From Mycobacterium sp. IS-1742 (GTDB taxonomy: Bacteria; Actinomycetota; Actinomycetes; Mycobacteriales; Mycobacteriaceae): a stretch of 64,000 bases of DNA. The position numbers and the translations under genes are program-made. Shown piece after piece: positions 26,680 through 38,271 of this stretch (the first letter of the stretch is position 1; the number at the start of each line of letters is the position of its first letter). The stretch spans positions 62,001 to 126,000 of the forward strand of contig NZ_LQIV01000004.1 in the NCBI RefSeq assembly GCF_001500125.1, in the 5' to 3' direction. The notes beneath the pieces are model-generated. The model had not been told where the DNA came from. It did not search any database and saw only the letters and a program-made list of their open reading frames with translations.

Positions 26680-29004
26680 GTGTCCAAGACGACTACGCGC
26701 ACCCCCGGCCGCCTGAGCGGCAAGTTCTGGAAGCTGCTCGGCGCCGCCACCGAGAAGAACCAGGGCCGGTCGCTGGCACAGGTCAAGGCGTCCGCGGACT
26801 ACGAGACCAAAGCCGCCGACCTCGACGACGACCAGCTGCGCAAGGCCGCCGAACTGCTGCGGCTCGAGGATCTCGCCGAGTCGGCCGACATTCCGCAGTT
26901 CCTGGCCATCGCCCGTGAAGCCGCCGAGCGCAGCACCTCCCTGCGGCCTTTCGACGTCCAGCTGCTCGGCGCGCTGCGCATGCTGGCCGGCGACGTCGTC
27001 GAGATGGCCACGGGTGAGGGCAAGACGCTCTCCGGGGCGATCGCGGCTGCCGGCTACGCGCTCGGCGGCCGCAGCGTGCACGTCATCACCATCAACGACT
27101 ACCTCGCCCGCCGCGACGCCGAATGGATGGGCCCGCTGATCGAGGCGCTGGGCCTGACGGTCGGGTGGATCACCGCCGAGTCGACGGCCGAGGAGCGCCG
27201 CGAGGCCTACACCTGCGACGTCACCTATGCCTCGGTCAACGAGATCGGTTTCGATGTCCTGCGCGACCAGCTCGTCACCGATGTGGCCGATCTCGTGTCG
27301 CCGAACCCCGACGTCGCGCTCATCGACGAAGCCGACTCGGTCCTCGTCGACGAGGCGCTCGTCCCGCTCGTGCTGGCGGGCACCACCCATCGCGAGACCC
27401 CGCGCGTCGAGCTCATCCGCATGGTCGGCGAGCTGACGCCGGGCCGTGACTACGACACCGACGCCGACAGCCGCAACGTGCACCTCACCGAGGAGGGCGC
27501 CCGCAAACTCGAGGCCAGACTCGGCGGCATCGACCTCTATTCCGAGGAACACGTCGGCACGACGCTGACGGAGGTGAACGTCGCCCTGCACGCGCACGTG
27601 CTGCTCCAGCGCGACGTGCACTACATCGTGCGCGACGACGCCGTGCACCTGATCAACTCCTCGCGCGGCCGCATCGCCCAGCTGCAGCGCTGGCCCGACG
27701 GTCTGCAGGCCGCGGTCGAGGCGAAAGAGGGCATCGAGACCACCGAGACCGGCGAGGTGCTCGACACCATCACCGTGCAGGCGTTGATCAACCGGTATCC
27801 GACCGTGTGCGGGATGACGGGCACCGCGTTGGCCGCCGGTGAGCAGCTGCGGCAGTTCTACAAACTGGGCGTGTCGCCGATCGACCCGAACAAGCCGAAC
27901 ATCCGCGAAGACGAATCCGACCGGGTGTACGTCACCGCGGCGGCCAAGATCGACGCGATCATCGAGCACATCGAAGAGGTGCACAAGACCGGCCAGCCGG
28001 TGCTGGTCGGCACCCACGACGTCGCGGAATCCGAAGAGCTGCACGAGAAGCTGGTCAAACGCGGGGTGCCCGCGGTGGTCCTCAACGCCAAGAACGACGC
28101 CGAGGAGGCCCGCGTCATCGCCGAGGCGGGCAAGCTGGGAGCCGTCACCGTGTCCACCCAGATGGCCGGGCGCGGCACCGACATCCGGCTGGGTGGCTCG
28201 GACGAGCGCGACCACGACGAAGTCGCCGAACTCGGCGGGCTGCACGTCGTCGGGACGGGGCGTCACACCACCCAGCGGCTCGACAACCAGCTGCGGGGCC
28301 GCGCCGGGCGTCAGGGCGATCCGGGTTCGTCGGTGTTCTTCTCCAGCTGGGAGGACGAACTGGTCCAGGCCCACCTGGAACCGAACAAGCGCCCGATGCA
28401 GGCCGACGAGAACGGCCGGGTCCTGCACGACAAGGCGGCGGGGCTGCTCGATCACGCCCAGCGCGTGGCGGAGGGGCGGCTGCTCGACGTGCACGCCAAC
28501 ACCTGGCGCTACAACCAGCTCACCGCCCAGCAGCGCGCCATCATCGTCGAACGTCGGGATGCGTTGTTGCGCACGGCGACCGCGCGTGAAGAACTCGCCG
28601 AACTGTCGCCGAAGCGGTACGCCGAACTGGCCGAGGAGATGTCCGAGGAACGTCTCGAGCGGGTCTGCCGGCTGATCATGCTCTACCACCTGGACCGCGG
28701 CTGGTGTGAGCACCTCGCGTACCTGGCCGACATTCGCGAGAGCATCCACCTGCGCGCGCTCGGCAGGCAGAATCCGCTCGACGAGTTCCACCGGATGGCC
28801 GTCGACGCGTTCGCCTCGCTGGCCGCCGACGCGATCGAGGCGGCCCAGCAGACGTTCGAGACCGCGCCGTCGCTGGAGGGCGAAGTGGGCGTCGATCTGT
28901 CCAAACTCGCGCGGCCGACCTCGACGTGGACATACATGGTCCACGACAACCCGCTGGCCGACGACACGATGGCGGCGCTGAGCCTGCCGGGGGTGTTCCG
29001 CTAG
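26680..29004 (+). CDS. secA2: Accessory Sec translocase ATPase SecA2
   Basis: The GTG at 26680 ([20 protein letters not shown]) gives 774 residues, near M. tuberculosis SecA2 and shorter than SecA1. Walker A is [11 protein letters not shown] with Lys115, the residue known to be essential in the M. tuberculosis protein. DEAD-like box [12 protein letters not shown] and helicase motif [16 protein letters not shown] are present. The C-terminal zinc-binding tail of SecA1 is absent. It powers export of a subset of proteins across the membrane. Order secA2-pgsA2-Rv1823 homologue is as in M. tuberculosis. Confidence 0.96.
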   Translation: MSKTTTRTPGRLSGKFWKLLGAATEKNQGRSLAQVKASADYETKAADLDDDQLRKAAELLRLEDLAESADIPQFLAIAREAAERSTSLRPFDVQLLGALRMLAGDVVEMATGEGKTLSGAIAAAGYALGGRSVHVITINDYLARRDAEWMGPLIEALGLTVGWITAESTAEERREAYTCDVTYASVNEIGFDVLRDQLVTDVADLVSPNPDVALIDEADSVLVDEALVPLVLAGTTHRETPRVELIRMVGELTPGRDYDTDADSRNVHLTEEGARKLEARLGGIDLYSEEHVGTTLTEVNVALHAHVLLQRDVHYIVRDDAVHLINSSRGRIAQLQRWPDGLQAAVEAKEGIETTETGEVLDTITVQALINRYPTVCGMTGTALAAGEQLRQFYKLGVSPIDPNKPNIREDESDRVYVTAAAKIDAIIEHIEEVHKTGQPVLVGTHDVAESEELHEKLVKRGVPAVVLNAKNDAEEARVIAEAGKLGAVTVSTQMAGRGTDIRLGGSDERDHDEVAELGGLHVVGTGRHTTQRLDNQLRGRAGRQGDPGSSVFFSSWEDELVQAHLEPNKRPMQADENGRVLHDKAAGLLDHAQRVAEGRLLDVHANTWRYNQLTAQQRAIIVERRDALLRTATAREELAELSPKRYAELAEEMSEERLERVCRLIMLYHLDRGWCEHLAYLADIRESIHLRALGRQNPLDEFHRMAVDAFASLAADAIEAAQQTFETAPSLEGEVGVDLSKLARPTSTWTYMVHDNPLADDTMAALSLPGVFR

Positions 29005-29014
29005 GTTTAGCCGC

Positions 29015-29617
29015 ATGGACGCCTCTGCGTCAGGGGAGCGGGACCGCGTGTTGACGGTGCCCAACGCACTGTCGGTGCTGCGCCTGGTGCTGGTCCCGGT
29101 GTTCCTGTGGCTGCTGTTCGGCGCGCACGCCAACGCCTGGGCGGTCGGCGTCCTGATGTTCAGCGGCTTCTCCGACTGGGCCGACGGCAAGATCGCGCGG
29201 CTGGTCGACAATCAGTCGTCGCGGCTGGGGGAGCTGCTGGATCCGCTGGTGGACCGGATCTACATGGTGACCGTGCCGTTGGCGCTCGCGGTCGAGGGCA
29301 GTGTCCCGTGGTGGTTCGTCGTCACCCTGCTCGGCCGCGACCTGGTGCTCGCGGCGACGCTGCCGCTGCTGCGCGGCCGGGGGTTGGCCGCCCTCCCGGT
29401 CACCTACCTGGGTAAGGCCGCGACGTTCGCGCTGATGTCCGGCTTCCCGTTGGTGCTGCTGGGGCAGTGGGATGCGCTCTGGAGCCGGGTGGTGCTCGCC
29501 TGCGGCTGGGGGTTCCTGATCTGGGGGATGGCGCTGTACCTGTGGTCGGGGGTGCTCTACCTGGTCCAGGTGGTGATGGTCGCACAGCGATTGCCGAAGG
29601 TCCGGGCCGGTGGCTGA
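29015..29617 (+). CDS. pgsA2: CDP-alcohol phosphatidyltransferase
   Basis: 200 residues with about five membrane helices. The family motif D-G-x2-A-R-x8-G-x3-D-x3-D is seen as [20 protein letters not shown] followed by LLDPLVDR. It joins a CDP-activated lipid to an alcohol such as glycerol phosphate at the membrane. Position 10 bp after secA2 matches Rv1822 (pgsA2). The stop overlaps the next start by 8 bp. Confidence 0.93.
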   Translation: MDASASGERDRVLTVPNALSVLRLVLVPVFLWLLFGAHANAWAVGVLMFSGFSDWADGKIARLVDNQSSRLGELLDPLVDRIYMVTVPLALAVEGSVPWWFVVTLLGRDLVLAATLPLLRGRGLAALPVTYLGKAATFALMSGFPLVLLGQWDALWSRVVLACGWGFLIWGMALYLWSGVLYLVQVVMVAQRLPKVRAGG

Positions 29618-30551
29618 GGGGCAGAGCGCGCGACCGCCGACGCCCGATGAGCGCCGGGCCCTGGGTGGGTTCGATCCCGAGGCAGGGCTCAAGCACCATG
29701 ACGCGGCGCCCAAGAAGATCCCGGTGCCGTCGCTGCTGAGATCCCTGCTCTCCGAACATCTCGACCCCGGCTATGCCGCCGCGGCCGCCGCCCGACGCGA
29801 CGGCGCCACGCGGCCGCGCGCCGTCGAGTGGGGCTGGCAGGTGGCGGCGGCGCTCACCGTCGCGACCGTGTTCGGCGTCGCGGCCGCGCAGGCGCAGACC
29901 GCTGCGCCGGCCACCCGCGAGGCCCAGCACGTCCTCGCCGGGAGCGTGCGGGCGGCTGAGGCGACCGACGACCAACTCACCGCGCAACGCGACGAGCTGA
30001 CCACTCAGGTCGCGGCCGAACGCCGCAGCCGGCTCGAGGGCGACGAGCGCGGCAGGCGACTGTTGGCCGACCTCGACATCGCCGACGTCGCCGCCGCCGC
30101 AACCCCGGTGATCGGTCCGGGATTGACGGTCACCGTCACCGACCCCGGGTTGTCGAACGACCTGTCCGACGTGTCGAAGCAACGTGTCGCGGGCAGTCGG
30201 CAGGTGATCCTCGACCGCGATCTGCAGTTGGTCGTCAACTCGCTGTGGGTCAGTGGCGCGGAAGCGGTGGCCGTCGGCGGGGTGCGCATCGGGCCCAACG
30301 TCACGATCCGGCAGGCGGGTGGCGGCATCCTGGTCGACAATCAGCCCATCAGCAGCCCATATCTCCTGCAGGCGGTCGGCCCGCCCAAGTCGATGGCCGA
30401 CACGTTCGACCGCAGCGCCGGTCTGCAGCGGCTGCGGCTCCTCGAAACCTCTTACGGCGTCGGGGTTTCGGTCAGCGCCGCAGAAGCGCTCACGCTGCCC
30501 GCCGGTTCGGTGCGGGAGGTCAACTTCGCCACGCAGATCGGAGCCAGATGA
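29610..30551 (+). CDS. DUF881 membrane-anchored protein (Rv1823 type)
   Basis: 313 residues from GTG 29610. A hydrophilic N-terminus is followed by one membrane helix ([19 protein letters not shown]), an extracytoplasmic coiled-coil-like stretch ([20 protein letters not shown]) and the DUF881 domain. DUF881 proteins share ancestry with cell-division/sporulation proteins. It overlaps pgsA2 and the next gene, so the block 29.0-31.7 kb is one transcript. Confidence 0.88.
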   Translation: MAEGQSARPPTPDERRALGGFDPEAGLKHHDAAPKKIPVPSLLRSLLSEHLDPGYAAAAAARRDGATRPRAVEWGWQVAAALTVATVFGVAAAQAQTAAPATREAQHVLAGSVRAAEATDDQLTAQRDELTTQVAAERRSRLEGDERGRRLLADLDIADVAAAATPVIGPGLTVTVTDPGLSNDLSDVSKQRVAGSRQVILDRDLQLVVNSLWVSGAEAVAVGGVRIGPNVTIRQAGGGILVDNQPISSPYLLQAVGPPKSMADTFDRSAGLQRLRLLETSYGVGVSVSAAEALTLPAGSVREVNFATQIGAR

Positions 30552-30880
30552 TCGGAATCGCCGCGCTGCTCGTCGGTATCGTGCTGGGCCTGGTGTTCCG
30601 CCCGAGCGTGCCGGACTTCGTCGAGCCCTACCTACCCATCGCGGTCGTCGCGGCGCTCGACGCCGTGTTCGGTGGACTGCGCGCCTATCTCGAGCAGATC
30701 TTCGACTCCAAGGTGTTCGTGGTGTCGTTCGTGTTCAACGTGCTCGTCGCGGCGCTCATCGTGTACGTCGGCGACCAGTTGGGTGTGGGCACGCAGTTGT
30801 CCACCGCGATCATCGTCGTGCTCGGCATCCGCATCTTCGGCAACGCCGCGGCGCTGCGGCGCAGACTGTTCGGTGCCTGA
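30548..30880 (+). CDS. Small integral membrane protein (DUF1290, Rv1824 type)
   Basis: 110 residues; the ATG at 30548 overlaps the preceding stop (ATGA). Three hydrophobic helices are visible: [35 protein letters not shown] and [18 protein letters not shown], and the end is [16 protein letters not shown]. It corresponds to the DUF1290/sbp family located between two DUF881 genes in mycobacteria and related to small membrane proteins beside division genes in other Gram-positives. Confidence 0.88.
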   Translation: MIGIAALLVGIVLGLVFRPSVPDFVEPYLPIAVVAALDAVFGGLRAYLEQIFDSKVFVVSFVFNVLVAALIVYVGDQLGVGTQLSTAIIVVLGIRIFGNAAALRRRLFGA

Positions 30881-30882
30881 TC

Positions 30883-31689
30883 ATGACGAACGACGACCAC
30901 GCCGAACACCATGCCGAACACCATGGCCGGCACGAACTGCCGTCGGACAGCCCGCGGCTTCCGTTCGGCGGCCTGTTGCGCCGCGGGCGGTCGCAACTGC
31001 TGTTCGGCGCGCTCGGAGCACTGCTGTGCATCCTGCTGGGCGTGGCGATCGTCACCCAGGTCCGCGAGAACGAATCGGGTGACTCGCTCGAGACCGCCCG
31101 GCCCGCCGATCTGTTGATCCTGCTCGACTCGTTGCAGCAGCGCGAGGCCGCGCTCAACACCGAAGTCGGCGATCTGCGCCGGACCCTCGAGCAGCTGGCG
31201 GCATCCGGGAGCAACGACCAGGCGGCCATCGAGAACGCCCAGGCGCGGCTCGCGGCGCTGTCCATCCTCATCGGCGCCGTGGGCGCCACGGGCCCCGGGG
31301 TCACCCTGACCATCACCGACAGCACCCCCGGGGTTCCACCCGAGACGATGCTCGACGTGGTCAACGAACTGCGCGCCGCCGGCGCGGAGGCGATCCAGAT
31401 CCAGGGCACCGCAGGCGGGCAGCCGGTGGTGGTGCGGGTCGGCGTCGACACCTGGATCGTCGGGCGGCCCGGGGCGCTCAACGTCGACGGGGCGACGCTC
31501 AACCCGACGTACACCGTTGCCGCCATTGGCGATCCGCCGACCCTGGCGGCCGCGATGAACATCCCGGGCGGTGCGATGGACAGCATCGAAAGGGTGGGCG
31601 GGACCATGGCGATACAGCAGGCCGAGCGGGTGGACGTGACCGCCTTGCGGCAACCGAAAGACCGCCAATACGCTCAGCCAGTCAAATAG
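30883..31689 (+). CDS. DUF881 membrane-anchored protein (Rv1825 type), His-rich N-terminus
   Basis: 268 residues from ATG 30883, 2 bp after the preceding gene. A cytoplasmic His/Glu-rich leader ([13 protein letters not shown]) precedes one membrane helix ([19 protein letters not shown]) and a coiled-coil plus DUF881 domain outside. It is a distant paralogue of the first DUF881 protein in this operon. The two DUF881 proteins and the small membrane protein probably form one envelope complex (inference). Confidence 0.88.
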   Translation: MTNDDHAEHHAEHHGRHELPSDSPRLPFGGLLRRGRSQLLFGALGALLCILLGVAIVTQVRENESGDSLETARPADLLILLDSLQQREAALNTEVGDLRRTLEQLAASGSNDQAAIENAQARLAALSILIGAVGATGPGVTLTITDSTPGVPPETMLDVVNELRAAGAEAIQIQGTAGGQPVVVRVGVDTWIVGRPGALNVDGATLNPTYTVAAIGDPPTLAAAMNIPGGAMDSIERVGGTMAIQQAERVDVTALRQPKDRQYAQPVK

Positions 31690-31736
31690 CGTGCCGGCCG
31701 CCGGCCGATCCACGCCGTCGTACGCAGAGGAGACCC

Positions 31737-32132
31737 GTGACCGAGATCCCAGCCGAGCTGTACTACACCGAGGAACACGAGTGGGTGCTGCGCACGGGTG
31801 ACGACACTCTGCGTGTCGGCATCACCGACTACGCGCAGTCCGCGCTCGGTGACGTCGTGTTCGTGCAGCTGCCCGACGTCGGCGCCGAACTGACTTCCGG
31901 GGAGACATTCGGCGAGGTCGAGTCCACCAAGTCGGTGTCGGATCTGTACGCGCCCGTCAGCGCGAAAGTGGTTGCCGTCAACGCGAATCTGGAGGGCACC
32001 CCCGATCTGGTGAACTCCGACCCATACGGCGAGGGGTGGCTGGTCGACCTGCAACTCGACGCCGACGACATGGAGGCGGCGCTGGGTGGCCTGCTCGACG
32101 CGGACGCCTACCGTGCCGTGGTGACCGAGTGA
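31737..32132 (+). CDS. gcvH: Glycine cleavage system H protein
   Basis: 131 residues from GTG 31737. The lipoyl-lysine is Lys65 in [17 protein letters not shown]. The protein shuttles the aminomethyl group between GcvP, GcvT and the lipoamide dehydrogenase. It follows the DUF881 gene by 47 bp and precedes garA, as in Rv1826-Rv1827. gcvP lies 3.3 kb downstream under its own riboswitch; gcvT is not in this window. Confidence 0.97.
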   Translation: MTEIPAELYYTEEHEWVLRTGDDTLRVGITDYAQSALGDVVFVQLPDVGAELTSGETFGEVESTKSVSDLYAPVSAKVVAVNANLEGTPDLVNSDPYGEGWLVDLQLDADDMEAALGGLLDADAYRAVVTE

Positions 32133-32303
32133 GTTGTTGTTAGGGTGCTGGGCGACGGTTCGACCATCTTCGACCGAGTGAAATCAACGAGGGGCGGATC
32201 CGGCGGTGGTGGACACAGTGACGTCCACTGCGCGGTACGGTCGACGTGAGACGACGGCTGTGACCGGCCGGGTATCGCCACAGCAGCCAGTGAGGAGCAG
32301 CGG

Positions 32304-32783
32304 GTGACGGAGAAGGACATCAACTCTGGGGGCGACCAGACGTCTGAAGAAGTCACCGTCGAGACGACCTCGGTATTCCGGGCCGACTTCCTCAACGAAC
32401 TGGACGCACCGCCTGCGGCAGGGTCCGACAGCGCGGTCTCCGGTGTAGAGGGCCTGCCGGTCGGCTCGGCGCTTCTGGTCGTCAAGCGGGGTCCGAACGC
32501 GGGTTCGCGGTTCCTGCTCGACCAGCCGACGACATCGGCCGGTCGTCACCCCGACAGCGACATCTTCCTCGACGACGTCACCGTCAGCCGCAGGCATGCC
32601 GAGTTCCGGCTCGAGAGCGGCGAGTTCCAGGTGGTCGACGTCGGCAGCCTCAACGGCACGTACGTCAACCGCGAGCCGGTGGACTCCGCCGTGCTGTCCA
32701 ACGGTGACGAGGTGCAGATCGGCAAGTTCCGCCTGGTGTTCCTGACGGGCCCCAGCACCGACGAGAACGGCCCGAGCAGCTAG
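32304..32783 (+). CDS. garA: FHA-domain metabolic regulator GarA
   Basis: 159 residues from GTG 32304. The N-terminal phospho-acceptor pair is present as [13 protein letters not shown] with Thr21 and Thr22, the sites used by PknB and PknG. The FHA domain (about residues 60-140) has GRHPDSD, SRRHAEF and SLNGTYVN. In mycobacteria unphosphorylated GarA inhibits 2-oxoglutarate dehydrogenase and NAD-glutamate dehydrogenase and stimulates glutamate synthase. Sequence is close to the M. tuberculosis protein through its whole length. Confidence 0.97.
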   Translation: MTEKDINSGGDQTSEEVTVETTSVFRADFLNELDAPPAAGSDSAVSGVEGLPVGSALLVVKRGPNAGSRFLLDQPTTSAGRHPDSDIFLDDVTVSRRHAEFRLESGEFQVVDVGSLNGTYVNREPVDSAVLSNGDEVQIGKFRLVFLTGPSTDENGPSS

Positions 32784-32812
32784 GTGCCGATGAGCGCTCG
32801 CGCGAGGAGTAC

Positions 32813-33574
32813 ATGAGCCAGCCCGACAGCGCGCCACTCGCCGGGATGTCCATCGGGGCGGTCCTGGACCTGCTGCGGCCGGACTTCCCGGACGTGACGA
32901 TCTCCAAGATCCGGTTCCTGGAGGCCGAGGGGCTGGTCACGCCGGAGCGCACCGCGTCGGGCTACCGGCGGTTCACCGCGTACGACTGTGCGCGTCTGCG
33001 CTTCATCCTCACCGCGCAGCGCGATCACTACCTGCCGCTCAAGGTCATCAAGGCCCAACTCGACGCCCAGCCCGACGGTGAGCTGCCGCCGTCCGCCCGA
33101 TCTTTCCCCACGCCCTACCCGGCCCCGCGGCTGGTCCAGGTCGGTTCCCGGGACGGGGATGCGGCCGGCGTCGCGGGCGTGGCCCCGACCCAGGTCCGGC
33201 TCAGCCGAGAGGATCTGCTGGAACGGTCCGGTGTCGACGACGACCTGCTGGCCGCGCTGATCAAGGCCGGGGTCATCACCCCCTCCTCCAAGGTCGGCGG
33301 CGGGATCTTCTTCGACGAACACTCCGTGGTGATCGCCCAGTGCGCCCGTGCGCTGGCCGACTACGGCGTGGAACCCCGCCACCTGCGCGCGTTCCGCTCG
33401 GCGGCCGACCGGCAGTCCGATTTGATCGCGCAGATCGCCGGTCCCGTCGGCAAGGCCGGCACCACCGGGGCACGCGACCGGGCCGACGACCTGGCCAGGG
33501 AAGTGGCGGCTCTGGCCATCACGCTGCACACGTCGTTGATCAAATCGGCCGTACGCGACGTACTGGATCGCTGA
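32813..33574 (+). CDS. ftsR: MerR-family regulator FtsR (Rv1828 type)
   Basis: 253 residues. The winged HTH is in the N-terminal part: [20 protein letters not shown] then [20 protein letters not shown], typical of MerR proteins. The C-terminal part has a second MerR-like HTH half ([20 protein letters not shown]). Corynebacterial FtsR activates ftsZ; Rv1828 is the mycobacterial counterpart. It follows garA by 29 bp. Confidence 0.9.
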   Translation: MSQPDSAPLAGMSIGAVLDLLRPDFPDVTISKIRFLEAEGLVTPERTASGYRRFTAYDCARLRFILTAQRDHYLPLKVIKAQLDAQPDGELPPSARSFPTPYPAPRLVQVGSRDGDAAGVAGVAPTQVRLSREDLLERSGVDDDLLAALIKAGVITPSSKVGGGIFFDEHSVVIAQCARALADYGVEPRHLRAFRSAADRQSDLIAQIAGPVGKAGTTGARDRADDLAREVAALAITLHTSLIKSAVRDVLDR

Positions 33575-33689
33575 GGATTAGACTCGCAACGACGGATTCG
33601 TTCGTCACGTCAGGGCAGGCTCCGGTCACGGCATCTGACACGCAGCACCGAAGAACGACAAGCACACTGGTGCGAAAGGGCAGACACAG

Positions 33690-34184
33690 ATGGCTGAGGT
33701 TCGTGTGGTCGGCATTCGCGTGGAGCAGCCCCAGAACCAGCCGGTGCTCCTGCTGCGCGAGTCCAACGGCGACCGTTATCTGCCGATCTGGATCGGCCAG
33801 TCGGAGGCCGCCGCGATCGCCCTGGAACAGCAGGGTGTCGAACCGGCCCGACCGCTGACCCACGATCTGATCCGCGACGTCATCGCCGCACTCGGGCATT
33901 CGCTCAAGGAGGTGCGGATCGTCGACCTGCAGGAGGGCACCTTCTACGCCGACCTGATCTTCGACCGGGACATCAAGGTGTCCGCGCGGCCGTCGGATTC
34001 GGTGGCCATCGCGCTGCGGGTCGGGGTGCCCATCTACGTCGAGGAGGCGGTGCTGGCGGAGGCCGGGCTGCTGATCCCCGACGAGAACGACGAAGAGGCC
34101 GCAGGCGCAGTCCGCGAGGACGAGGTGGAGAAATTCAAGGAATTCCTCGACAGCGTGTCCCCGGACGACTTCAAAGCGACTTGA
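33690..34184 (+). CDS. Bifunctional-nuclease-family protein (DUF151, Rv1829 type)
   Basis: 164 residues beginning MAEVRVVGIRVEQPQNQPV. The BFN domain is recognised from LPIWIGQSEAAAIALEQQGV, the RPLTHDL block and the late RPSDSVAIALRVGVPIYV. The C-terminus is acidic (DENDEEAAGAVREDEVEKF). Plant members cut DNA and RNA; the bacterial role is not settled. It lies between two MerR genes, as in M. tuberculosis. A TAGACT -10-like element at 33579-33584 may provide its promoter. Confidence 0.92.
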   Translation: MAEVRVVGIRVEQPQNQPVLLLRESNGDRYLPIWIGQSEAAAIALEQQGVEPARPLTHDLIRDVIAALGHSLKEVRIVDLQEGTFYADLIFDRDIKVSARPSDSVAIALRVGVPIYVEEAVLAEAGLLIPDENDEEAAGAVREDEVEKFKEFLDSVSPDDFKAT

Positions 34185-34412
34185 AACCCGGGCTTTGTCA
34201 CGGATGCGTCTCAACTGGGCGCATGCGTGCCGACACGCGGTGTGAGTGCCCACCAACGCCTCGTCAGACGGCCATACTTTGGGAGCGACGAGCAGTCAGG
34301 GCTCGAGTGAACGCGTATGCTCGGACACAATCGGGCTGGCGTACGACGACCCTGATCTGCACGTCGCGACAGGGTGCTAGCGGGCGAGTTCGATCGGCGA
34401 GAGGATTCGATA

Positions 34413-35033
34413 GTGGGCGACACGCCACGTCAGGGAGAGCTGGATCTGTCGACCGAGAACACCCCTGAGCCGGCGGCCCGGGTGACGAGCGAGCCCGTGC
34501 AGGGCGGTCTGTTCCCCGACGACTCCGTCCCCGACGAACTCGTGGGCTACCGCGGGCCGAGCGCCTGCCAGATCGCCGGCATCACCTACCGGCAGCTCGA
34601 CTACTGGGCCCGCACCTCGCTGGTGGTGCCCTCGATCCGCGGCGCGGCCGGTTCGGGCAGCCAGCGGCTCTATTCGTTCAAGGACATCCTGGTCCTCAAG
34701 ATCGTCAAGCGACTGCTCGACACCGGGATCTCGCTGCACAACATCCGCGTCGCGGTCGACCATCTGCGCCAGCGCGGCGTCAGCGACCTGGCGAACATCA
34801 CGCTGTTCTCCGACGGCACCACGGTGTACGAGTGCACCTCCGCCGAGGAGGTCGTCGACCTGCTCCAGGGCGGACAGGGTGTCTTCGGTATCGCGGTCTC
34901 GGGTGCGATGCGCGAGCTGACCGGCGCCATCGCCGACTTCCCCGGCGAGCGGGCCGACGGCGGCGAATCCATCGCCGCACCCGAGGACGAGCTGGCGTCC
35001 CGGCGCAAGCATCGCGACCGAAAGATCGGCTGA
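34413..35033 (+). CDS. MerR-family regulator (Rv1830 type)
   Basis: The GTG at 34413 (MGDTPRQGELDLSTENTPEP) is preferred over one at 34374 because GAGAGGA lies just upstream; this gives 206 residues. The MerR HTH is YRGPSACQIAGITYRQLDYW, then SQRLYSFKDILVLKIVKRLL. The M. tuberculosis homologue Rv1830 has been linked to cell-division control. The gene precedes the glycine riboswitch by about 130 bp. Confidence 0.9.
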   Translation: MGDTPRQGELDLSTENTPEPAARVTSEPVQGGLFPDDSVPDELVGYRGPSACQIAGITYRQLDYWARTSLVVPSIRGAAGSGSQRLYSFKDILVLKIVKRLLDTGISLHNIRVAVDHLRQRGVSDLANITLFSDGTTVYECTSAEEVVDLLQGGQGVFGIAVSGAMRELTGAIADFPGERADGGESIAAPEDELASRRKHRDRKIG

Positions 35034-35160
35034 GTCCCGGACCGCTTGCCGCAGAACAGGATTGGCGCTCGGTCGACCCCGTCGTGACGGCTGCGCCGCG
35101 TGGGCGGCCATCGACTTCGCGGCCGCGAGCGCAGCCCGCTAAACTGGTCGTGCATCGCCC

Positions 35161-35382
35161 GTGTGCGGGAGAGCTCCGTGATCGCCAGTCACGGGCGCCG
35201 AAGGAGCAACACCTCTCCGTCAACCTCTCAGGCACCCAGGACCGCGCACGGCCTCGATGCCTCTGGAAAGCGGTGGACACCAGTGGTCCGCCCGCCCATG
35301 GGGAAAGGCGCGGACTCCGGTACCGGTTCCGCCGCCGAATCTCTCAGGCGCCCGCTCGGGTCGACGACAGAGGGAGAGGGAT
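35161..35382 (+). promoter_or_regulatory. Tandem glycine riboswitch upstream of gcvP
   Basis: Two glycine aptamers in a row can be read. The first (about 35163-35276) has the GCGGGAGAGC stem, GCCGAAGGAGCAA at 35197-35209 and CCTCTCAGGCA at 35224-35234. The second (about 35290-35380) has GGGGAAAGGCGC, GCCGCCGAATCTCTCAGGCG and the closing GACAGAGGGAGAGG. A TAAACT element at 35140-35145 is a plausible -10 box. The gcvP start lies about 40 bp beyond the second aptamer. Glycine binding should turn on gcvP, as for other gcv riboswitches. Confidence 0.92.
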
Positions 35383-35419
35383 CGTCCAGCGGTTCTGCGC
35401 CCGGTAGGAGATCTCACCC

Positions 35420-38266
35420 GTGCTCGATGCTCATCAGCCCCGATTCGCCGACCGGCACATCGGTCCGGACTCCGACGCCGTCGCGGTCATGCTCGACACC
35501 ATCGGTGTGGCGACGCTCGACGACCTCGCCGCCAAGGCGTTGCCCGCGAACATCCTCGACGCGCTGTCCGCCGAGGGGGTCGCACCGGGCCTGGAGTCCC
35601 TGCCGGCGCCCGCCTCGGAGACCGAGGCCCTCGCCGAACTCCGTGCCCTCGCCGAGTCGAACACCGTCGCGGTGTCGATGATCGGCCAGGGTTACTTCGA
35701 CACGCTGACCCCGCCGGTGTTGCGCCGCAACATCCTGGAGAACCCGGCCTGGTACACCGCATACACGCCTTATCAGCCGGAGATCAGTCAGGGCCGGCTC
35801 GAGGCGCTGCTCAACTTCCAGACGATGGTGTCCGATCTGACCGGTCTCGAGGTGGCCAACGCGTCGATGCTCGACGAGGCCACCGCCGCGGCCGAGGCCA
35901 TGACGCTGATGCAGCGGGCCGGGCGGAGCAAGTCGAACCGGCTCGCCGTGGATGCCGACGTGTACCGCCAGACCGGCGCCGTGCTGGCCACGCGGGCCCG
36001 GCCGCTGGGCATCGAGATCGTCACCGCGGACCTGCGCCAGGGTCTGCCCGACGGCGACTTCTTCGGCGTCGTCGTGCAGTTGCCGGGGGCGAGCGGTGTG
36101 CTCGTCGACTGGGCGCCGCTGGTCGCCGACGCGCACGAACGTGGCGCGCTGGTCGCGGTCGGCGCCGATCTGCTCGCACTGACGCTGGTCACCCCGCCGG
36201 GTGATCTCGGCGCCGACGTCGCGTTCGGCAGCACGCAGCGCTTCGGGGTGCCGATGGGCTTTGGCGGCCCGCACGCCGGATACCTCGCCGTCCACACCAA
36301 GCACGCCCGCCAGCTGCCCGGCCGACTGGTCGGGGTGTCGAAGGATGCGGATGGAGCCGCCGCGTTCCGATTGGCGCTGCAGACCCGGGAACAGCACATC
36401 CGCCGCGACAAGGCGACCAGCAACATCTGCACCGCCCAGGTGCTGCTGGCGGTCATCGCCGCGATGTACGCGAGCTACCACGGCGCCGAGGGACTGACCG
36501 CGATCGCCCGACGGGTCCACGGGCATGCCCGCGCGATCGCGACCGGACTCGCGGAGGCCGGGGTCGAGGTGGTGCACGACGCGTTCTTCGACACCGTGCT
36601 GGTCCGCGTGCCGGGGCGCGCGGCCGAAATCCGGGAGGCCGCGAAGTCCCACGGGATCAACATCTGGCTGGTAAACGCCGATCACGTCTCGGTGGCCTGC
36701 GACGAGGCGACCACCGCCGACCACGTCGCCGCGGTGCTCTCGGCGTTCGGCGCCACCCGTGGTGGGCAGCCCTTCACCGGACCCGAGATCGCCACGCGCA
36801 CTTCGGGATTCCTCACCCATCCGGCATTCACCCGGTACCGCACCGAAACCGAGATGATGCGCTACCTGCGGTCGTTGGCCGATAAGGACATCGCGCTGGA
36901 CCGCAGCATGATCCCGCTCGGTTCCTGCACCATGAAGCTCAACGCGGCCGCGGAGATGGAGCCGATCACCTGGCCCGAGTTCGCCAGGCAGCACCCGTTC
37001 GCCCCGGAGGCCGACGCCCCGGGCCTGCGCAGACTCATCGCCGATCTGCAGACCTGGCTGACCGGCATCACCGGTTATGACGAGATCTCGTTGCAGCCCA
37101 ACGCCGGATCTCAGGGTGAGTACGCCGGCCTGCTGGCGATCAAGGCCTATCACGACGCCAACGGCGCACCCGAGCGGGACGTGTGCCTGATCCCGTCGAG
37201 CGCCCACGGCACCAATGCCGCGTCGGCGGCGCTCGCGGGGATGCGGGTCGTGGTGGTGGGCTGCCGCCCCAACGGCGACGTCGACCTGGACGACCTGCGC
37301 GCTAAGGTGACCGAGAACGCCGAGCGTCTCGCCGCGCTGATGATCACCTATCCGTCCACCCACGGTGTGTACGAGCACGACGTCGCGGAGATCTGTGCGG
37401 CCGTCCACGATGCCGGCGGTCAGGTGTACGTCGACGGGGCGAACCTCAACGCGCTGGTCGGCCTCGCCCGACCGGGCCGGTTCGGCGGCGACGTCAGCCA
37501 CCTCAACCTGCACAAGACGTTTTGCATCCCGCACGGCGGCGGCGGTCCGGGTGTCGGGCCGGTCGCGGTGCGCGCCCACCTGGCCCCGTATCTGCCGGGC
37601 CATCCGCTCGCCGACGAACTCGGTGACGACTACACCGTGTCGGCCGCCCCGTACGGGTCGGCGTCGATCCTGCCGATCACGTGGATGTACATCCGGATGA
37701 TGGGCGCACCCGGTCTGCGTGCGGCGTCGCTGACGGCGATCGCATCCGCCAACTACGTCGCCCGCCGTCTCGACGAGTACTACCCGGTGCTCTACACGGG
37801 GGAGAACGGCATGGTGGCGCACGAGTGCATCCTGGACCTGCGGCCCATCACCAAGCAGACCGGCGTCACGGTGGATGATGTGGCAAAACGTCTGGCGGAC
37901 TTCGGTTTTCACGCGCCGACGATGAGTTTCCCGGTGGCGGGGACGCTGATGGTCGAGCCGACGGAGAGCGAATCGCTGGCCGAGGTGGACGCGTTCTGCG
38001 AGGCGATGATCGCCATCCGGGCCGAGATCGACCAGGTCGGTTCGGGTGCGTGGCCGGTGGACGACAATCCGCTGCGCGGGGCCCCGCACACCGCCGAGTC
38101 ACTGTTGGTGGCCGACTGGGATCACCCCTACACCCGCGAGCAGGCGGCGTACCCGCTGGGGAAGGGCTTCCGGCCCAAGGTGTGGCCGCCGGTGCGGCGG
38201 ATCGACGGCGCCTACGGCGATCGCAACCTGATGTGTTCGTGCCCGCCGGTCGAGGCGTTCGCCTAG
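35420..38266 (+). CDS. gcvP: Glycine dehydrogenase (aminomethyl-transferring), P protein
   Basis: 948 residues from GTG 35420, single-chain P protein (not split into two subunits). The PLP lysine is Lys699 in [19 protein letters not shown]-terminus [14 protein letters not shown] and the [12 protein letters not shown] block are diagnostic. It decarboxylates glycine and loads the aminomethyl group on GcvH. Expression is governed by the riboswitch directly upstream. Its stop is 5 bp from the convergent HTH gene that opens the lipid locus. Confidence 0.98.
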   Translation: MLDAHQPRFADRHIGPDSDAVAVMLDTIGVATLDDLAAKALPANILDALSAEGVAPGLESLPAPASETEALAELRALAESNTVAVSMIGQGYFDTLTPPVLRRNILENPAWYTAYTPYQPEISQGRLEALLNFQTMVSDLTGLEVANASMLDEATAAAEAMTLMQRAGRSKSNRLAVDADVYRQTGAVLATRARPLGIEIVTADLRQGLPDGDFFGVVVQLPGASGVLVDWAPLVADAHERGALVAVGADLLALTLVTPPGDLGADVAFGSTQRFGVPMGFGGPHAGYLAVHTKHARQLPGRLVGVSKDADGAAAFRLALQTREQHIRRDKATSNICTAQVLLAVIAAMYASYHGAEGLTAIARRVHGHARAIATGLAEAGVEVVHDAFFDTVLVRVPGRAAEIREAAKSHGINIWLVNADHVSVACDEATTADHVAAVLSAFGATRGGQPFTGPEIATRTSGFLTHPAFTRYRTETEMMRYLRSLADKDIALDRSMIPLGSCTMKLNAAAEMEPITWPEFARQHPFAPEADAPGLRRLIADLQTWLTGITGYDEISLQPNAGSQGEYAGLLAIKAYHDANGAPERDVCLIPSSAHGTNAASAALAGMRVVVVGCRPNGDVDLDDLRAKVTENAERLAALMITYPSTHGVYEHDVAEICAAVHDAGGQVYVDGANLNALVGLARPGRFGGDVSHLNLHKTFCIPHGGGGPGVGPVAVRAHLAPYLPGHPLADELGDDYTVSAAPYGSASILPITWMYIRMMGAPGLRAASLTAIASANYVARRLDEYYPVLYTGENGMVAHECILDLRPITKQTGVTVDDVAKRLADFGFHAPTMSFPVAGTLMVEPTESESLAEVDAFCEAMIAIRAEIDQVGSGAWPVDDNPLRGAPHTAESLLVADWDHPYTREQAAYPLGKGFRPKVWPPVRRIDGAYGDRNLMCSCPPVEAFA

Positions 38267-38271
38267 CGGAT

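Noticed and set aside
35414..38089. An 891-codon open frame antisense to gcvP
   Set aside because: GC-rich mycobacterial genes leave long open antisense frames; the product has Arg/Asp/His-rich sequence with no domain, and gcvP on the other strand is certain.
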